Notes: generated by a model from the sequence alone, not told the origin. Numbered from the stretch's first letter, positions 39,749-51,070 are shown. The stretch: DNA of 64,000 nt from Hyperoplus lanceolatus (GCA_026929865.2 CM049398.1:12688001-12752000), one strand, 5' to 3'. Made by a program: numbers and translations.

Positions 39749-39750
39749 TA
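39416..39750 (+). mobile_element. 5'-truncated L2/CR1-like LINE 3' end, second copy
   Basis: Encodes [13 protein letters not shown] then an out-of-frame continuation, a short 3' UTR and a (TTAC)n tail at 39717-39747. It sits at the same place in the pogo-like element as 10786-11127, so the LINE was carried along when that element copied itself. Confidence 0.65.
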
Positions 39751-39822
39751 ACTCACCCAGGCCCTTTGGCACAAATCACCCCAATCCCAGAATTTGGATA
39801 ATAAGCATGATGCAGCAATTTA

Positions 39823-40200
39823 GGGCCCCAGTGCCTTGTCCCTCCTACCCCAGGCCTGCCACCACTCTCCCCGTCTGGGAGACCCTTCACCCAGGCAGGG
39901 CCCCAGTGCCTTGTCCCTCCTACCCCAGGCCTGCCACCACTCTCCCCGTCTGGGAGACCCTGCACCCAGGCAGGGCCCCAGTGCCTTGTCCCTCCTACCC
40001 CAGGCCTGCCACCACTCTGCCCGTCTGGGAGACCCTTCACCCAGGCAGGGCCCCAGTGCCTTGTCCCTCCTACCCCAGGCCTGCCACCACTCTGCCCGTC
40101 TGGGAGACCCTTCACCCAGGCAGGGCCCCAGTGCCTTGTCCCTCCTACCCCAGGCCTGCCACCACTCTACCCGTCTGGGAGACCCTTCACCAAGGCAGAG
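39823..40200 (+). repeat. 75-bp minisatellite, five copies
   Basis: Five consecutive units of exactly 75 bp start at 39823, 39898, 39973, 40048 and 40123 (GGGCCCCAGTGCCTTGTCCC...), with only a few substitutions, then a decayed sixth unit. Because 75 is a multiple of three, stop-free frames of 120-189 codons exist on both strands; these are artefacts and not genes. Confidence 0.95.
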
Positions 40201-40389
40201 CACCAGCGCCTTCTCCCTTCTTTCACTCACTATGACTGGGCTGTGCTTCCTCCAAACGGCCCCATTATATTTGACCTTTCCCCCCCCCCCCCCCTCTCTT
40301 TTATTCCTCTTTCATTTTATTCCCTCTGACCCCAGTCAAGCCATCACTCTCCCCTGGCTGGGAGACCCTTTGCCTGGGCATAGACCCAG

Positions 40390-41080
40390 TGTTTGGTGTT
40401 GCTAATTATAGAAACGAGTGAGCTATTGAAAAAATTGCCTTAAATATGGATTAAATATATTACTCCTTTTGCCTTTAAAAAAAATTTAAAGTTTTTCCTT
40501 GAAAATAAAGGGTTGTGGGAATTCCACAGTCAGTTCATGAACACACCAAAGTTGGTTTGGTGTTGCTAACTATAAAAACCAGTGAGCTATTGAAAAAATA
40601 GCCTTAAATATGGATTAAATATATGACTCCAAATTGCCTTTAAAAAAAATTCAAAGTTTTTCCTTGAAAATAAAGGGCTGTGGGAACTCCACAGTGAGTT
40701 CATGAACACACCAGAGTTGGTTTGGTGTTGATAACTATAAAAACCAGTGAGCTATTGAAAAAAATAGCCTTAAATATGGATTAAATATATGACTCCTTTT
40801 GCCTTTAAAAAAAATTAAAAGTTTTTCCTTGAAAATAAAGGGCTGTGGGAACTCCACAGTGAGTTCATGAACACACCAGAGTTGGTTTGGTGTTGATAAC
40901 TATAAAAAACAGTGAGCTATTGAAAAAAATAGCCTTAAATATGGATGCAATATACACACTGAATAATTTTCCCTTTTTAAAAAAAAATCAAAGGTTTTTC
41001 TTTAAAACAAAGGGTTGTGGTAACTACAAAATGAGTTCATAAACACAACAGAAGTGGTTTGGTGTTGATAGGATGAATTT
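40390..41080 (-). repeat. satellite-like array, right block in inverted orientation
   Basis: About four units of the same 160-176-bp satellite lie on the opposite strand to the main arrays and pass directly into the right terminal inverted repeat. This gives the 13.55-kb element its mirror symmetry. Confidence 0.88.
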
Positions 41081-41374
41081 CCAGTGAGTTATTAAGAATA
41101 GAAAAAAGACGTTGCACTTTTGCGACGGTCCCTAAGCAGTCCGCTGCCGTGTGGCACTAAAAACTATATTCGGCGCGGTTTCTTTGATCTTTCTCGAGAC
41201 TCGCTGATTTTGGTGAGTTGATCAAGCCTGTGCAATGTCAGTCTTAGTCTTCTGTACATAATAATACCATTCTGGAGGAAATTGGTGCGGTTTTCGTGAC
41301 GCTATTACAGTTACAACCCCGGAAAATAGACGAATGTCGAATATAAAACCAATTTCACCACGCCCCATTTTATA

Positions 41375-43745
41375 AGGCATAATGCAATATTTTACATGAT
41401 TATAATTAACTGTTAACCTCAAATACGAAGGCTGACCATATTGCGATTTCGACTTGAAAAGGTCTAATCTAAATGAAAAGCTAGTATCAAAAGGTTTATT
41501 AGTTATGTCCTATCAAACCCATATTAACCAACTTGTAGCACAATGCTTAAATTGTTTATTATTCCTTCATATAGAAAACTCTCCGCTCACCACTGTTCCT
41601 ACCAGAGACGCGAACCCCGGCCGTTTTGTTTAATAGCACTGGATTTACCCTCTGGACCAACCTGAGTTTCACTTCTAAATAAAGTATAATATTCAATATA
41701 TACCACCGTGTGTAAAGTGTCTATTTTATCAGAGCCACCTTTTGTTAGAATAAGGCCGACCTCCTCTAAACTATTAACCCTTTCTAATATTGCTTCTCAA
41801 AATACTTCTCTATGTTTTAGAATAAAGATTTCAATTCGCAAGGTATTGTTTGTAAGTTGTACGTAACTTAGTTTGTAAACCACCCTTCTAATAAAATAGA
41901 ACAGATATACTATTTTCAGAATATAAACATCTAGTTTAATCTGGGAAGGTATTTATAACCTATTCTTTTATTTTTAAAGATTAGGTGTATCAACATATTC
42001 TCTCCTTACAGAGAGGTTAATTGTATGAGGTTGTGTGTGTTTTAAATCAGTAATGTGCCGTTGTGTGGAATCAAAGTGAACTTACCTCCCCAGGGACGAA
42101 ACCATCTCTTTTACGAAAAAACCCTATACCTAAAGTCCTTCCGTTCCAGTTATAAACTAATTCACAACTGAGGCTTTACAACATTTAAGGGATTTTATTT
42201 ACAAAATACAAGAGAGTATAGAAATATTACATAAAATGGACCAGAAAGGAAAAGAAAAGAGGTTGTATGCCTATAACTCATTCAATAGAGTTATTTTGAC
42301 TTGGTTCTCGTTTCTAAATTTGTTGTAGCTCTTGAAAAAATACCCAAACACTTGCATGCGTGCTTGTAAGTATCATCTTAAGCGCTACGAAAACTTCATA
42401 AATCACACGGATTTAGGTGGATATCGCTATGGCACCTATTAATGAAAGGCATGTCCCTATGGGTACCATTTCTCCAAAAATATCCATCTATTTCCGAGCA
42501 ATTCAGTCCGTTTTCCTATTTCTAAAAATTCTTGATCAAGTCATTCTTAGTGTCAAGAGGTTCAAAGATGTGTTTTTAAAAGACTTTGCCTCTAAGTACT
42601 TCGAAGTCCAAAATCTTTCAGAGTATTTTGGACTCACAAAGTTTTCTAAGTTTTTCTTCTGCCTCCATGGTGGGAGACAGAGAGAGCTGGAACAGAGTAG
42701 TGTCTACAAAAAACCGGCCCAAAAAAGCCCTGTCCTGCTCAAAACTTGCTGTTATATAGTGACTTGAAAAACCAATCAGACTTGTGAGAGGGAGGAGTGA
42801 AAAAGACACAGCTGCACGGGGGAGCCCCGGTAGCCCCCTCCCTCTACTCTTTCCTACTGTATGGCCATATAAGGTCCTTCCCCCTACTCACTTCCTATGG
42901 CCCTATGGTCCTCCCCTTTCTATTCTGTTTCATTAAACATTTCCTACTTTTACTTATTGACAAAAAGAGATACAAATGTCACAATATATGCACAAGTAAT
43001 AAGTTGCATCAAGGTCACCTCACTCCACAACCAATGACTCCTTCCGTTAATCAGTTTAAACAATACTGGCGCTAGCCGGGGACATTGAGTCAGCAAAATA
43101 TATTGATATAGGCTACTCGTGATGCTAAAATAAAAATCAGACACGCTGTGGCTGTATGTCTACTTTGCTGGGACATTAGCACCATCATATCATACTAGTT
43201 TTACATCAGGATGTAATGTTAGCATGTGTTGACCCTATAGAGCATTTGCTGCCTTGGTAGTGGCTAATCAAGATCCAAATAAATAAATGTGAGCACGTAT
43301 TCCCCCTGCACGCAACATACATGTTGACATGTTTCTGAAGACAGACCCGTAGATAAGCTGCCCATGATGCAGATGAGAAAACTATGTTATAAACATGTGT
43401 TAAATTGTGCAGCAGCTCCATCATGTAATAATCATTTATATCTGCTCGTTGAGCCCGAAAAAACATCTACAAAGCGTTTTCAAATGACTAACAAGAGGAT
43501 AACCCCCATGAAGAGAATTAAATACATGGCTGTTATAATACTGCATTCGTGTTTAACTTTGTGATCTGAATCAACCTAAACCTACTTTTATTGTATTTTC
43601 ATACTCTGGCATTTTATTAGCTAATGTTCATTTTCTTCCACATTATGGCAGCGTTGTCTCAGCACTTCACACAGTAAATTAGGGTTTAAAATGTTTACAT
43701 GCTGTATGTACTTGTCTGGGATAACTTATATGTTCAACCTCTGAT
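41375..43745. other. AT-rich non-coding stretch with a tRNA-like fragment
   Basis: No reliable gene is seen. On the minus strand around 41595-41665 a B-box-like GGGTTCGCGTCT with a TGGTCCAGAGGGT stretch upstream resembles a decayed tRNA or tRNA-derived SINE head, but no full cloverleaf can be drawn. The 42417-42767 open frame has no recognisable motif. Confidence 0.3.
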
Positions 43746-44491
43746 CTACACAATCTGCTTTTCCACAGACTCAACTTGGCTGTCCTGCATTTCAAACATT
43801 AGGGCAGATGAGAGGAAGCTATAATGTGACACTGCCACCCTGTCAAGCCATCGCAGCTACAGTGAGCAGCTTCAGTCAGTCCCTAAATATTATCCATCAT
43901 GTTTATACTATAATATCACTAAACGGATTCTTACATGTAGAGCTGCAACGATTAATCGATGAATCGATTATTAATCGATTACTAAAATAATCGAAAAAAA
44001 TAACTATTTTGATGATCGATGAATCGTTTCGAGTAATTTTTTAATAAAACATTTCCAAATTCTCTGATTTCAGCTTCTCAAATGTGAATATTTTCTGGTT
44101 TCTTTAATCCTATTATGACAGTAAACTGAAATATCTGTGTGTTTTGGACATAACAATAAATTGAGGACGTCAACAACGGCTTTGGAAAATTTATCAAAAT
44201 TTTCCCCATTTTCTGACATTTTACGGACCAAAACACTAATCGATTAATAATCGATTAATCGAGAAAATAATCGACAGATTAATCGATTATCAAAATAATC
44301 GTTAGTTGCAGCCCTACTTACATGATGTCCGTCCCCTAGCACCTTGGCCCTGGGGGACTCTGAGAGGGACAGAATCCACATAACTAAAGACTCTAGGAGA
44401 GAGCAGAGCTGGTTCTTCACTGCACCGTGCACCTGCTGCCTTTCCAGAACCTGTGAGAAGATCTCTGAAGATGGAGCAGCCTGGGACTCGC
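43746..44491 (-). pseudogene. two in-phase exons of an unidentified transposon-borne gene
   Basis: Exon 44491-44322 (170 nt) encodes ESQAAPSSEIFSQVLERQQ, VHGAVKNQLCSLLESLVMW and ILSLSESPRAKVLGDGHH, and ends at a GTAAGT donor. Exon 43784-43746 (39 nt) follows acceptor AATGCAG, in phase, with DSQVESVEKQIV and a stop. The helical, leucine-rich first exon reads like real protein, but I cannot name the family. The intron carries a hAT MITE (43938-44316) placed on the splice donor. A cysteine-rich fragment lies upstream on the same strand (45691-45934). Confidence 0.42.
43938..44316. mobile_element. hAT MITE on a splice donor
   Basis: Ends TAGAGCTGCAACGATTAATC and GATTATCAAAATAATCG...GCAGCCCTA, with exact 8-bp duplication CTTACATG (43930-43937, 44317-44324). 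It is 379 bp, full of ATCGATTA motifs, the common fish hAT MITE style. On the minus strand the duplicated site is CATGTAAG, which contains the donor of the exon at 44322-44491. Confidence 0.9.
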
Positions 44492-45690
44492 CTGGCAGTC
44501 ACAGCTTCACACAACTCAAGCACACAATTTGGTTTCCCGTTTTCAGATAGTGATTATTATAAGTCTAGACAAAGTCAGATCAGTACTCAGTTCATAATCT
44601 TGTTGATTACAGTCAAATAGTTGACATACTCGGTCATGTTTGTTTGTTAGACATCTCAAAAAGCTAAGATAGATTTTGACTAAATTTGGTAAAGAATTGA
44701 GCCACAGACCAAGGATACGGTTACTTGTTTAGTTTTGTGTTTTGTAATAAAGTCTTGTTCTGGAAACACCTGAGGATTGGGGGTAGTTTTATCTAGAGCC
44801 AGATACAAAATTTAACATTTTCTCTTAATAAAATATGAGGATTAAACAGCTATACGGGGAGGTATGCTATTATGAATGCATTCTCATTTTAAATTGGTTA
44901 ATCTTCCATTTTGACCATATATACATTAAACCAAACATATTTAAAAAAGCTGTATACATTTGTGATTTATTGGTAAGCTCTTACTTTACATGTTTACTTA
45001 TCGTGCTTTGATGTAATAACTGTAATTCATAAATATAAAATACATTAAACATTTGTATAGGTACATGACATTTATTAGTCTTGCTTTTGCAGCATGAAGA
45101 CCCTTATAATTTATAAAGCATGTGTTCAAAATATATACGTTTTAAACTGCATAAAATGTTATATGGTGTTACACTTTGTGGTTGTGATTAATTTATCAAT
45201 GAAATGATTAATATAAAGCTTTGTATATACCTGGTTCTTCTGGACACAATATAAGGTAAGCTGTATAGCAGAAGTGCCTGGGGATAGGCACACAATATCC
45301 ACTGTTAAGCCTGATAATCTATAGATCATTTACAAGTAGTGATCACATGGAAAATGTGAAATGGAAAAACAGAAGTATACCAATTCAATTGTAATGTATC
45401 CTTTCTGCTGTTCTGCATCTAGAAATATTGATTTTCAATCATACACATGTTGGTCTACTAAAATACTTGCTCACAAGTTTAAATTGATCAATCCAACCAA
45501 CATAATATTTAGAAGACTCTTCTAAATGTTAAGTTGGTCGGATTTATCAATACTCTGCATCAAGATGTACTTCATTTACTTTACTTTTGCCCTCAAGGCT
45601 TATATTCTAATTGTAGAAAAAAATCGGACAATTCCTGTGGACACATTAGCTGCAAGGTGTGGAATAATTAATTGGAGAAAGTAGTTTCTG

Positions 45691-45934
45691 TTATGGGTTA
45701 TACTGATTGACATACTCGTGTCTGCTGGCCTGCAGAGGGCCATGCTCCTGTCTGAAGCTCAGGTATGCTATCTGGAGCACTAAGGGGCTCAAAAGTAAAC
45801 CTGGATACTGAGTCGAGTAGCCTATGTTATGTCTGGTCTGGGGTTTAGCGTCTCCACCAGAGCCCAGAAGGTATCCACGTCCCTGCAGCACATGCTATGC
45901 TCAGCTGAGCTCATTCGCTTTCCCACACAGGCAC
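45691..45934 (-). pseudogene. cysteine-rich P2X7-like C-terminal domain fragment, frameshifted
   Basis: After an acceptor at 45935-45936 (minus) the frame reads ACVGKRMSSAEHSMCCRDVD then TFWALVETLNPRPDIT and stops. A second frame continues with VLQIAYLSFRQEHGPLQASR and HEYVNQYNP. Together these resemble the cysteine-rich domain (CCRE...LQxAYxxxRQ) found in P2X7 tails and in many multi-copy teleost proteins. One frameshift, around 45800-45840, breaks it. It is probably cargo of the TTAA-bounded element and not a functional receptor. Confidence 0.42.
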
Positions 45935-46692
45935 CTATCAAACAAAAGGTGTATGAGGTAAATGTCGTAATTTCTGTTTTAGCTCGCTCGCTTGCTCTCT
46001 CTCTCCGTCTCTCGCTCGCTCGCTCCAGTAGCGATGCAAGAGGTAATGTGGAGTTACGTCATGCAGCTTCATAGCCTTATACTTGTAAAGTGATTGACTG
46101 TTAAGTGTTGAAATATGGACAGCATTCTGTCATAAGCTAACATTAACTCTAGCTAATGCCAGTCACTCTCCAGACCGAAACTCCACTGATTTTCCTCTCA
46201 CCATAACTCAATCTCCCTCCTATTACCAATGTTTCGCACCAAACTAGTCTATGGATTAGAATGTTCGTCGTTGCTACGTCACATTCGAAAACTCTTTTTG
46301 AGGTGCGGTAGTAAAATTGTATCACAAAAACGGCTCCAGAGGCCACTTCTAGTGTAGATTTATAAAACCAAATATTAAAATAGTATACTAGAATGTTTGT
46401 CCTATATGATTCTTCACTGCAGCATCTAACTTCCAATACGCACTTTAAGGCTTGGAATGTTTGTTGTGAGACTAGTAAGGGTCTTTCGGGGTTTGCTGTT
46501 GAGAGCAATATATGGGGTGGGTTCTGGGTGGGATGGGGTGGTGTCAACTGGGGGTTTAGCTGATGGGTTAGCACCTGCTGTGTTTTCAGTTATCTGTGTT
46601 TTCCTTTTTTTTGTGTGTTTTTTTTCCTCTGTATTTTGCTACTCTTTTTGTTATCGGAGCAACTCTTTTTACTCTCACTATAACTGAGCTAG

Positions 46693-47415
46693 ATGAAGGG
46701 CAATCTTAATTTAATTAGTTGGAATGTCAAGGGGCTTAATCACCAAGTGAAAAGGGGTAAGGTCTTAACCCACCTAAAACGGCTCAGGGCTGGAATAGTT
46801 TTCCTTCAAGAAACCCACTTACACGACTCTGACCATGGGCGACTAAGTAAATGCTGGCGTGGACAATTTTTTCATTCTAATTTCAGGGCTAAGGCCAGGG
46901 GCACAGCTATCCTTATTGATAGTAATATTCCTTTTGAGTCCTCAAACATTATATCAGACAAAAATGGACGTTTTATTATTGTTTCAGGCAAACTTTACAA
47001 TAAGTCAGTCATCTTGGCCAACGTCTACGCGCCTAACGTCGATGATGTAGAATTCTTTAAGAGATTTTTTTCTCAACTCCCCGATCTCAATTCCCATTCT
47101 CTTATTCTTGGTGGGGATTTTAATTGTTATCTGGATCCAATCTTAGATCGCTCTTCCCCCAAACCTGCCACTCTTAGCAGATCTGCAGGTTATATCAAAT
47201 CATTTCTTGCTGATTATAGCCTTTCTGATCCATACAGGTTTTTATACCCCACAGGAAGAGAATATTCATTCTTTTCTCATGTCCACCACACTTACACCCG
47301 AATTGATTATTTTTTTGTTGATAATTCATTGATGTCAGACCTAAAGTCATGCAGCTATGAAAGTATTGTGATCTCAGATCACGCTGACTCTGCTCCTTCA
47401 ACTGGCTTTCCCTGA
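46693..47415 (+). pseudogene. LINE ORF2, apurinic endonuclease domain
   Basis: The 240-codon frame starts MKGNLNLISWNVKGLNHQVK and shows the endonuclease motifs in order: SWNVKGLN, QETHLHD, YAPN, GGDFNCYLD, RIDYFFVD and SDHA. The domain nicks target DNA to start reverse transcription. The frame is lost just after SDHA, near 47385, and again near 47490, before the RT frame opens. It belongs to the LINE whose 5' part is at 17509-19708. Confidence 0.9.
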
Positions 47416-47499
47416 CGTTGAGTATACTAGAAGGCAGTGGAGACTGGATCCATTGTTGCTCACAGATGAGAGTTTTCTTTCACACATCTCTCTACTTTT

Positions 47500-49230
47500 T
47501 TGTGTATAAATAGAACACCAGATGTGTCTAATGCAACAATTTGGGAAGCCCTGAAAGCCTATTTGAGAGGTGAAATTATATCATTTGCAGCATACAAAAA
47601 TAAGTGTATAAAACAGAAACAAACTGAAATAGCTGATCAGATTCTGAACATAGACAGACAATATGCTAACTCACCTTCATCTGAACTTTACAAAGAACGT
47701 TTAAAACTTCAGACAGAATTCAACCTTCTTTCCTCTCGTCAGGTTGCTGACCAGTTGCTTAGGAGCAGAAGTACTTTTTATGAGCATGGTGACAAGATTG
47801 GCAAACTCCTGGCCAATCAACTGCGCGGATTTAGAGCAAAGCAACTCATCCCTGGAATACGGACAGACAGTGGGTGTACAACATCAGATCAGAAATTGAT
47901 AAACGAAAAGTTCAAAACATTCTATTCAAATTTGTATAGTTCTGATTGTACAGTAGACGCAGCGGTGATGGAAACCTTTTTCAGTAACCTAAACATGCCT
48001 TCCCTTTCTCAAGACCTGAGACATAGCCTTGAGGCACCTATTACTCAGAGGGAAATTATTGCAGCAATAACATCTATGCAATCAGGCAAATCTCCTGGTC
48101 CAGATGGACTTCCATCTGACTTTTTTAAGAAATTTTCAGCCGAATTATCGCCTTTTTTATGTTCAGTATTCTCAGACTCATTTGACTCAGGTAAACCCCC
48201 GCCTTCGTTCTACCAGGCCTGTATTTCCCTGTTGTTAAAAAAGGATAAAGATCCTCTAGATTGTGCATCATACCGACCAATTTCACTATTAAATACGGAT
48301 GTGAAGATACTTGCTAAAATTCTCGCCCACAGATTGGAGGATGTTCTCCCCTCTATTATATCCCCCGACCAAACTGGGTTTATAAAGGGACGCCAATCAT
48401 TTTATAACATCCGCCGGCTAATGAACATTTTATATTCCCCCAGAAATATTGAATCAGAATGCCTTGCTTCTATGGATGCTGAAAAAGCATTTGATAGAGT
48501 AGAATGGAATTATTTGTTTTTCACCCTTGAGAAATTCGGTTTGGGTCCTGTTTTCACTTCTTGGGTTAAATTATTATATGCATGCCCTTCTGCCTCAGTA
48601 TTAACAAACAGCCGTTACTCAAGTAGTTTTGATCTGCATCGTGGGACCCGGCAGGGTTGTCCTTTGAGCCCACTCCTTTTTGCTATTGCAATCGAACCAC
48701 TTGCCATCAGAGGTAACAAACAGATTCAGGGGATATGGAGAGGAGGAATTGAACATAAGGTATCATTATACGCCGATGACTTACTTTTGTTTGTCGCCAA
48801 GCCAGCCACCTCTTTACCGGAGGCACTTTCTGTGTTGGAGGTCTTTAGTCAGTTTTCTGGCTATAAACTTAACCTGAGTAAGAGCGAACTCTTTCCGATT
48901 AATAAAGAAGCTCTTAAACTTGATTATACAGCTCTTCCACTCAAAGTGGTGACAGATCAGCAGAGTTACCTTGGGGTATGTTTCACCAGAAATTTTAAAA
49001 ACCTATTTAAATCAAACTTCCTCAAATTATTGGATCAGGCGAAGCAAATATTATCTAAGTGGTCTCCTCTGGCTTTCTCTCTCATAGGTAGAATAAATTC
49101 AATTAAAATGACATTACTCCCAAAGTTCCTATATCTATTCCAATGTCTCCCCATCTTTCTCCCCAAATCCTTTTTTCAGGCCCTTGACTCATTAATGATA
49201 AATTATATTTGGAATGGTAAACACCCTCGG
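47500..49230 (+). pseudogene. LINE ORF2, reverse transcriptase domain
   Basis: L1/Tx1-type reverse transcriptase motifs appear in order: SPGPDGLPSDFFKKF, SYRPISLLNTDVKILAKIL, ISPDQTGFIKGR, DAEKAFDRVEWNYLF (motif A), GTRQGCPLSPLLFAIAIEP, and catalytic YADDLLLF. The domain itself is open throughout. It ends at a TTAA insertion (49231); the next native codons resume at 49842 with RKAFLQRPKQTGGMALPN. Confidence 0.92.
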
Positions 49231-49234
49231 TTAA

Positions 49235-49837
49235 AGAGGACCTATTATGCTACTTTTCTGGTCTTAATTTCTTGTTTTACACTGCTATAGAGCAACCTGA
49301 CACGAATCACATCACAAAAAACTATGTAGATTTTCGGGAAGCTCTTTCTCTTATTTTGGCGATCCAGCACATCCTGTCAACACTTGAGTGTGTGTGCTTC
49401 GGCTCCCTCCGCCTGTGCTTCGGCCATCTCCGCTCCCCTCCCCCCCCTCCTGCAAACCCCACTCCATTGTGATTGGTTACCTTCCTTCTGGAACACTTTC
49501 AGTGGCGGGAAGCGCGAGCATGGACCTATAAGGGCGCGAGGCAGACGCGAACAGGGAAGTGACAGCCTTACCATACATGGAAACATCCGCGTGGAGACGT
49601 CACAAAGTTTTATGCGACGTCACAAATTATGAAAGGGTAGACCGCTTTGAAGAAGTGACTTCTCGACTGGCTAGAATAGTGTTTAGTGCTCTGCACAGAC
49701 ACCCCAGACGGTCAGCAGGGAATATGTCGAAATGCATGTAAGTCATTATTTGATAATTTAGTATGGTTAAGCATGACTATGAATCATCATAACAACGTTT
49801 ATAGGTCATAAAAGTCAAAAAGCATCATAGGTCCTCT
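49235..49837. mobile_element. TTAA-target MITE in LINE ORF2
   Basis: Ends AGAGGACCTATTATGCT and AGCATCATAGGTCCTCT lie between TTAA sites (49231-49234, 49838-49841). Its removal restores the ORF2 reading NGKHPRL-RKAFLQRPK. It is 603 bp, non-coding, in the style of Kolobok or piggyBac MITEs of fish. Confidence 0.85.
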
Positions 49838-49841
49838 TTAA

Positions 49842-51070
49842 GGAAAGCATTTCTTCAAAGACCAAAACAAACAGGCGGAATGGCCCTCCCTAATTTCCAA
49901 TACTATTACTGGGCTGCTAATATCCGTTCTTTAGTGTATTGGGTGCATTTTCACCTTGACGACTCAGCCCCAGTATGGGTAACAATGGAGTCCAGCGCTG
50001 TTAGCCCAGTGTCTCTATCTGCCCTCTTAAGCGCCGCACTTCCACTCTCTTCGGCTATTCCCAACAGTAATCCCGTGATTAAGCCTTCGAATTTGGACCC
50101 AATTTAGGAAAAATTTTGGAATGCAGAATTTTTCACTTTTCAGCCCAATTGCAGCTAATCATTTGTTTACTCCCTCGACGGTGGATGGTGCATTCAAGAT
50201 CTGGCTTAGAAAAGGCTTAAAATGCATCGGTGATTATTTATTAATGATCTATTTGCTAGTTTTTCCCAATTGACAAAACATTTTGGTATCGAAAAGACAA
50301 ATTTTTTCCGATTTCTGCAAATCAGGCATTTTACACAGAAGTTAATTCCCCAATTCCCTTATAAACCGCCAGCCAATCATGTCGATTTGTTTCTTTATGT
50401 AAACCCCACATTAAAAGGCTCAATTTCTGTGTTTTTCAACCTTATTTCGAAATTGCATAGCCCCTCATTAGCAGCTATAAAAACCCTGTGGGAGCAGGAC
50501 CTAGGTTCTGCCTTCACAGATCACATGTGGGATTCAGTCCTGGATCGAATACACTCTACCTCCATGTGCGCCCGACATGCTCTTGTGCAATTTAAGGTAG
50601 TACATTGTATCCACATATCTAAAACTAAATTAGCTCGTATGTTCCCCGATGTAGACCCGACTCGTGATAGCTGTAAAAGCGCACCGGCATCACTCTTTCA
50701 CATGTACTGGTTGTGTCCCACCTTGACTGAGTTCTGGACATCAGTTTTTAAAACAATTTCTGAAGTACCTCAGCATCAAATTGAGCCGAACCCTTTCACT
50801 GCAATTTTTGGCATCGCCCCCAATTCAGGCTTGCCTAAAGTGAAGCTAAAGATACTGGCCTTCACATCCTTACTTGCTCGTAGGGCTATTTTACTTAAAT
50901 GGAAAGATCCTGCTCCTCCCTCCCACTCACATTGGATTAGAGACATTATGTCATGTATGAATCTGGAAAAAATTCGTTGCACTACCCAGGGATCTGAGAC
51001 TAAATTTCATAAAATATGGCGCCCCTTCCTAGACTATTTTAAGAAACCGACCACATTAATTGAAGAGTAG
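49842..51070 (+). pseudogene. LINE ORF2, C-terminal region
   Basis: After the MITE the frame resumes (GGMALPNFQYYYWAANIRS), is broken near 50100 and 50260, and then runs to a stop at 51070 through a C-terminal part with HMYWLCPTLTEFWTSVF. That pattern resembles the terminal His/Cys region seen in L1 and Tx1 ORF2 proteins. The short 3' UTR runs from 51071 to 51297. Confidence 0.75.

Larger units (their letters stand above)
38464..39826 (-). mobile_element. second pogo-like copy, truncated, with MITE and LINE inside
   Basis: It begins GGGGAGAGTGGCC next to TA and matches the element at 10387-11515 in inverted orientation, including the acidic tail frame (39158-39400, minus: [17 protein letters not shown]). 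Here that frame continues past the DFVIV motif into SFAGKTIRS, as expected for a longer transposase C-terminus. It contains the 374-bp MITE (38681-39054) and the same L2-like LINE tail (39416-39750). Its far end is lost at the 75-bp minisatellite. Confidence 0.6.
27814..41366. mobile_element. giant 13.55-kb inverted-repeat element with satellite-like arrays
   Basis: Both ends carry about 390-bp inverted repeats (27814-28205 and about 40975-41366) that differ at only a handful of bases, flanked by the exact 8-bp duplication ATTTTATA (27806-27813, 41367-41374). Inside the arms, tandem units of about 160-176 bp run inward in mirror orientation: roughly 29 units from the left (28080-38280) and about 4 from the right (40390-41080). 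No transposase frame is seen. An 8-bp duplication is used by hAT, P and KDZ/Zisupton groups, but the termini do not start with the usual hAT CAG. I cannot assign a superfamily. Confidence 0.82.
19713..46444. mobile_element. 26.7-kb TTAA-target element (or composite) inside the LINE
   Basis: Terminal inverted repeats AGCGCGTATTGGAAGTTA (left) and the complement of AGTGCGTATTGGAAGTTA (right) are flanked by TTAA (19709-19712, 46445-46448), and LINE sequence continues on either side. TTAA targets are used by piggyBac and Kolobok elements. About half the length is later insertions (13.5-kb giant element, two hATs). What remains, about 10.8 kb, includes exon-like fragments on the minus strand (25.5-27 kb and 43.7-45.9 kb). 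No piggyBac or Kolobok transposase is recognised, so it could be a MITE swollen by insertions. Confidence 0.75.

Noticed and set aside
39753-40405. Open frames of 120-189 codons on both strands
   Set aside because: They are products of a 75-bp minisatellite whose period is a multiple of three; there is no start context or domain.
41590-41670. tRNA gene on the minus strand
   Set aside because: Only a B-box-like stretch is convincing; no complete cloverleaf or acceptor stem can be drawn.
43060-43085. Motif resembling a retroelement primer-binding site (TGGCGCTAGCCGGGGAC)
   Set aside because: I find no paired long terminal repeats or retroelement proteins around it, so an LTR element is not supported.
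44244-44432. Minus-strand frame continuing from the exon into the hAT MITE
   Set aside because: The real coding part ends at the splice donor at 44322; the rest is MITE sequence.
46149-46574. 141-codon minus-strand frame
   Set aside because: It crosses the boundary between the TTAA element and the LINE at 46445, so it cannot be a native gene.
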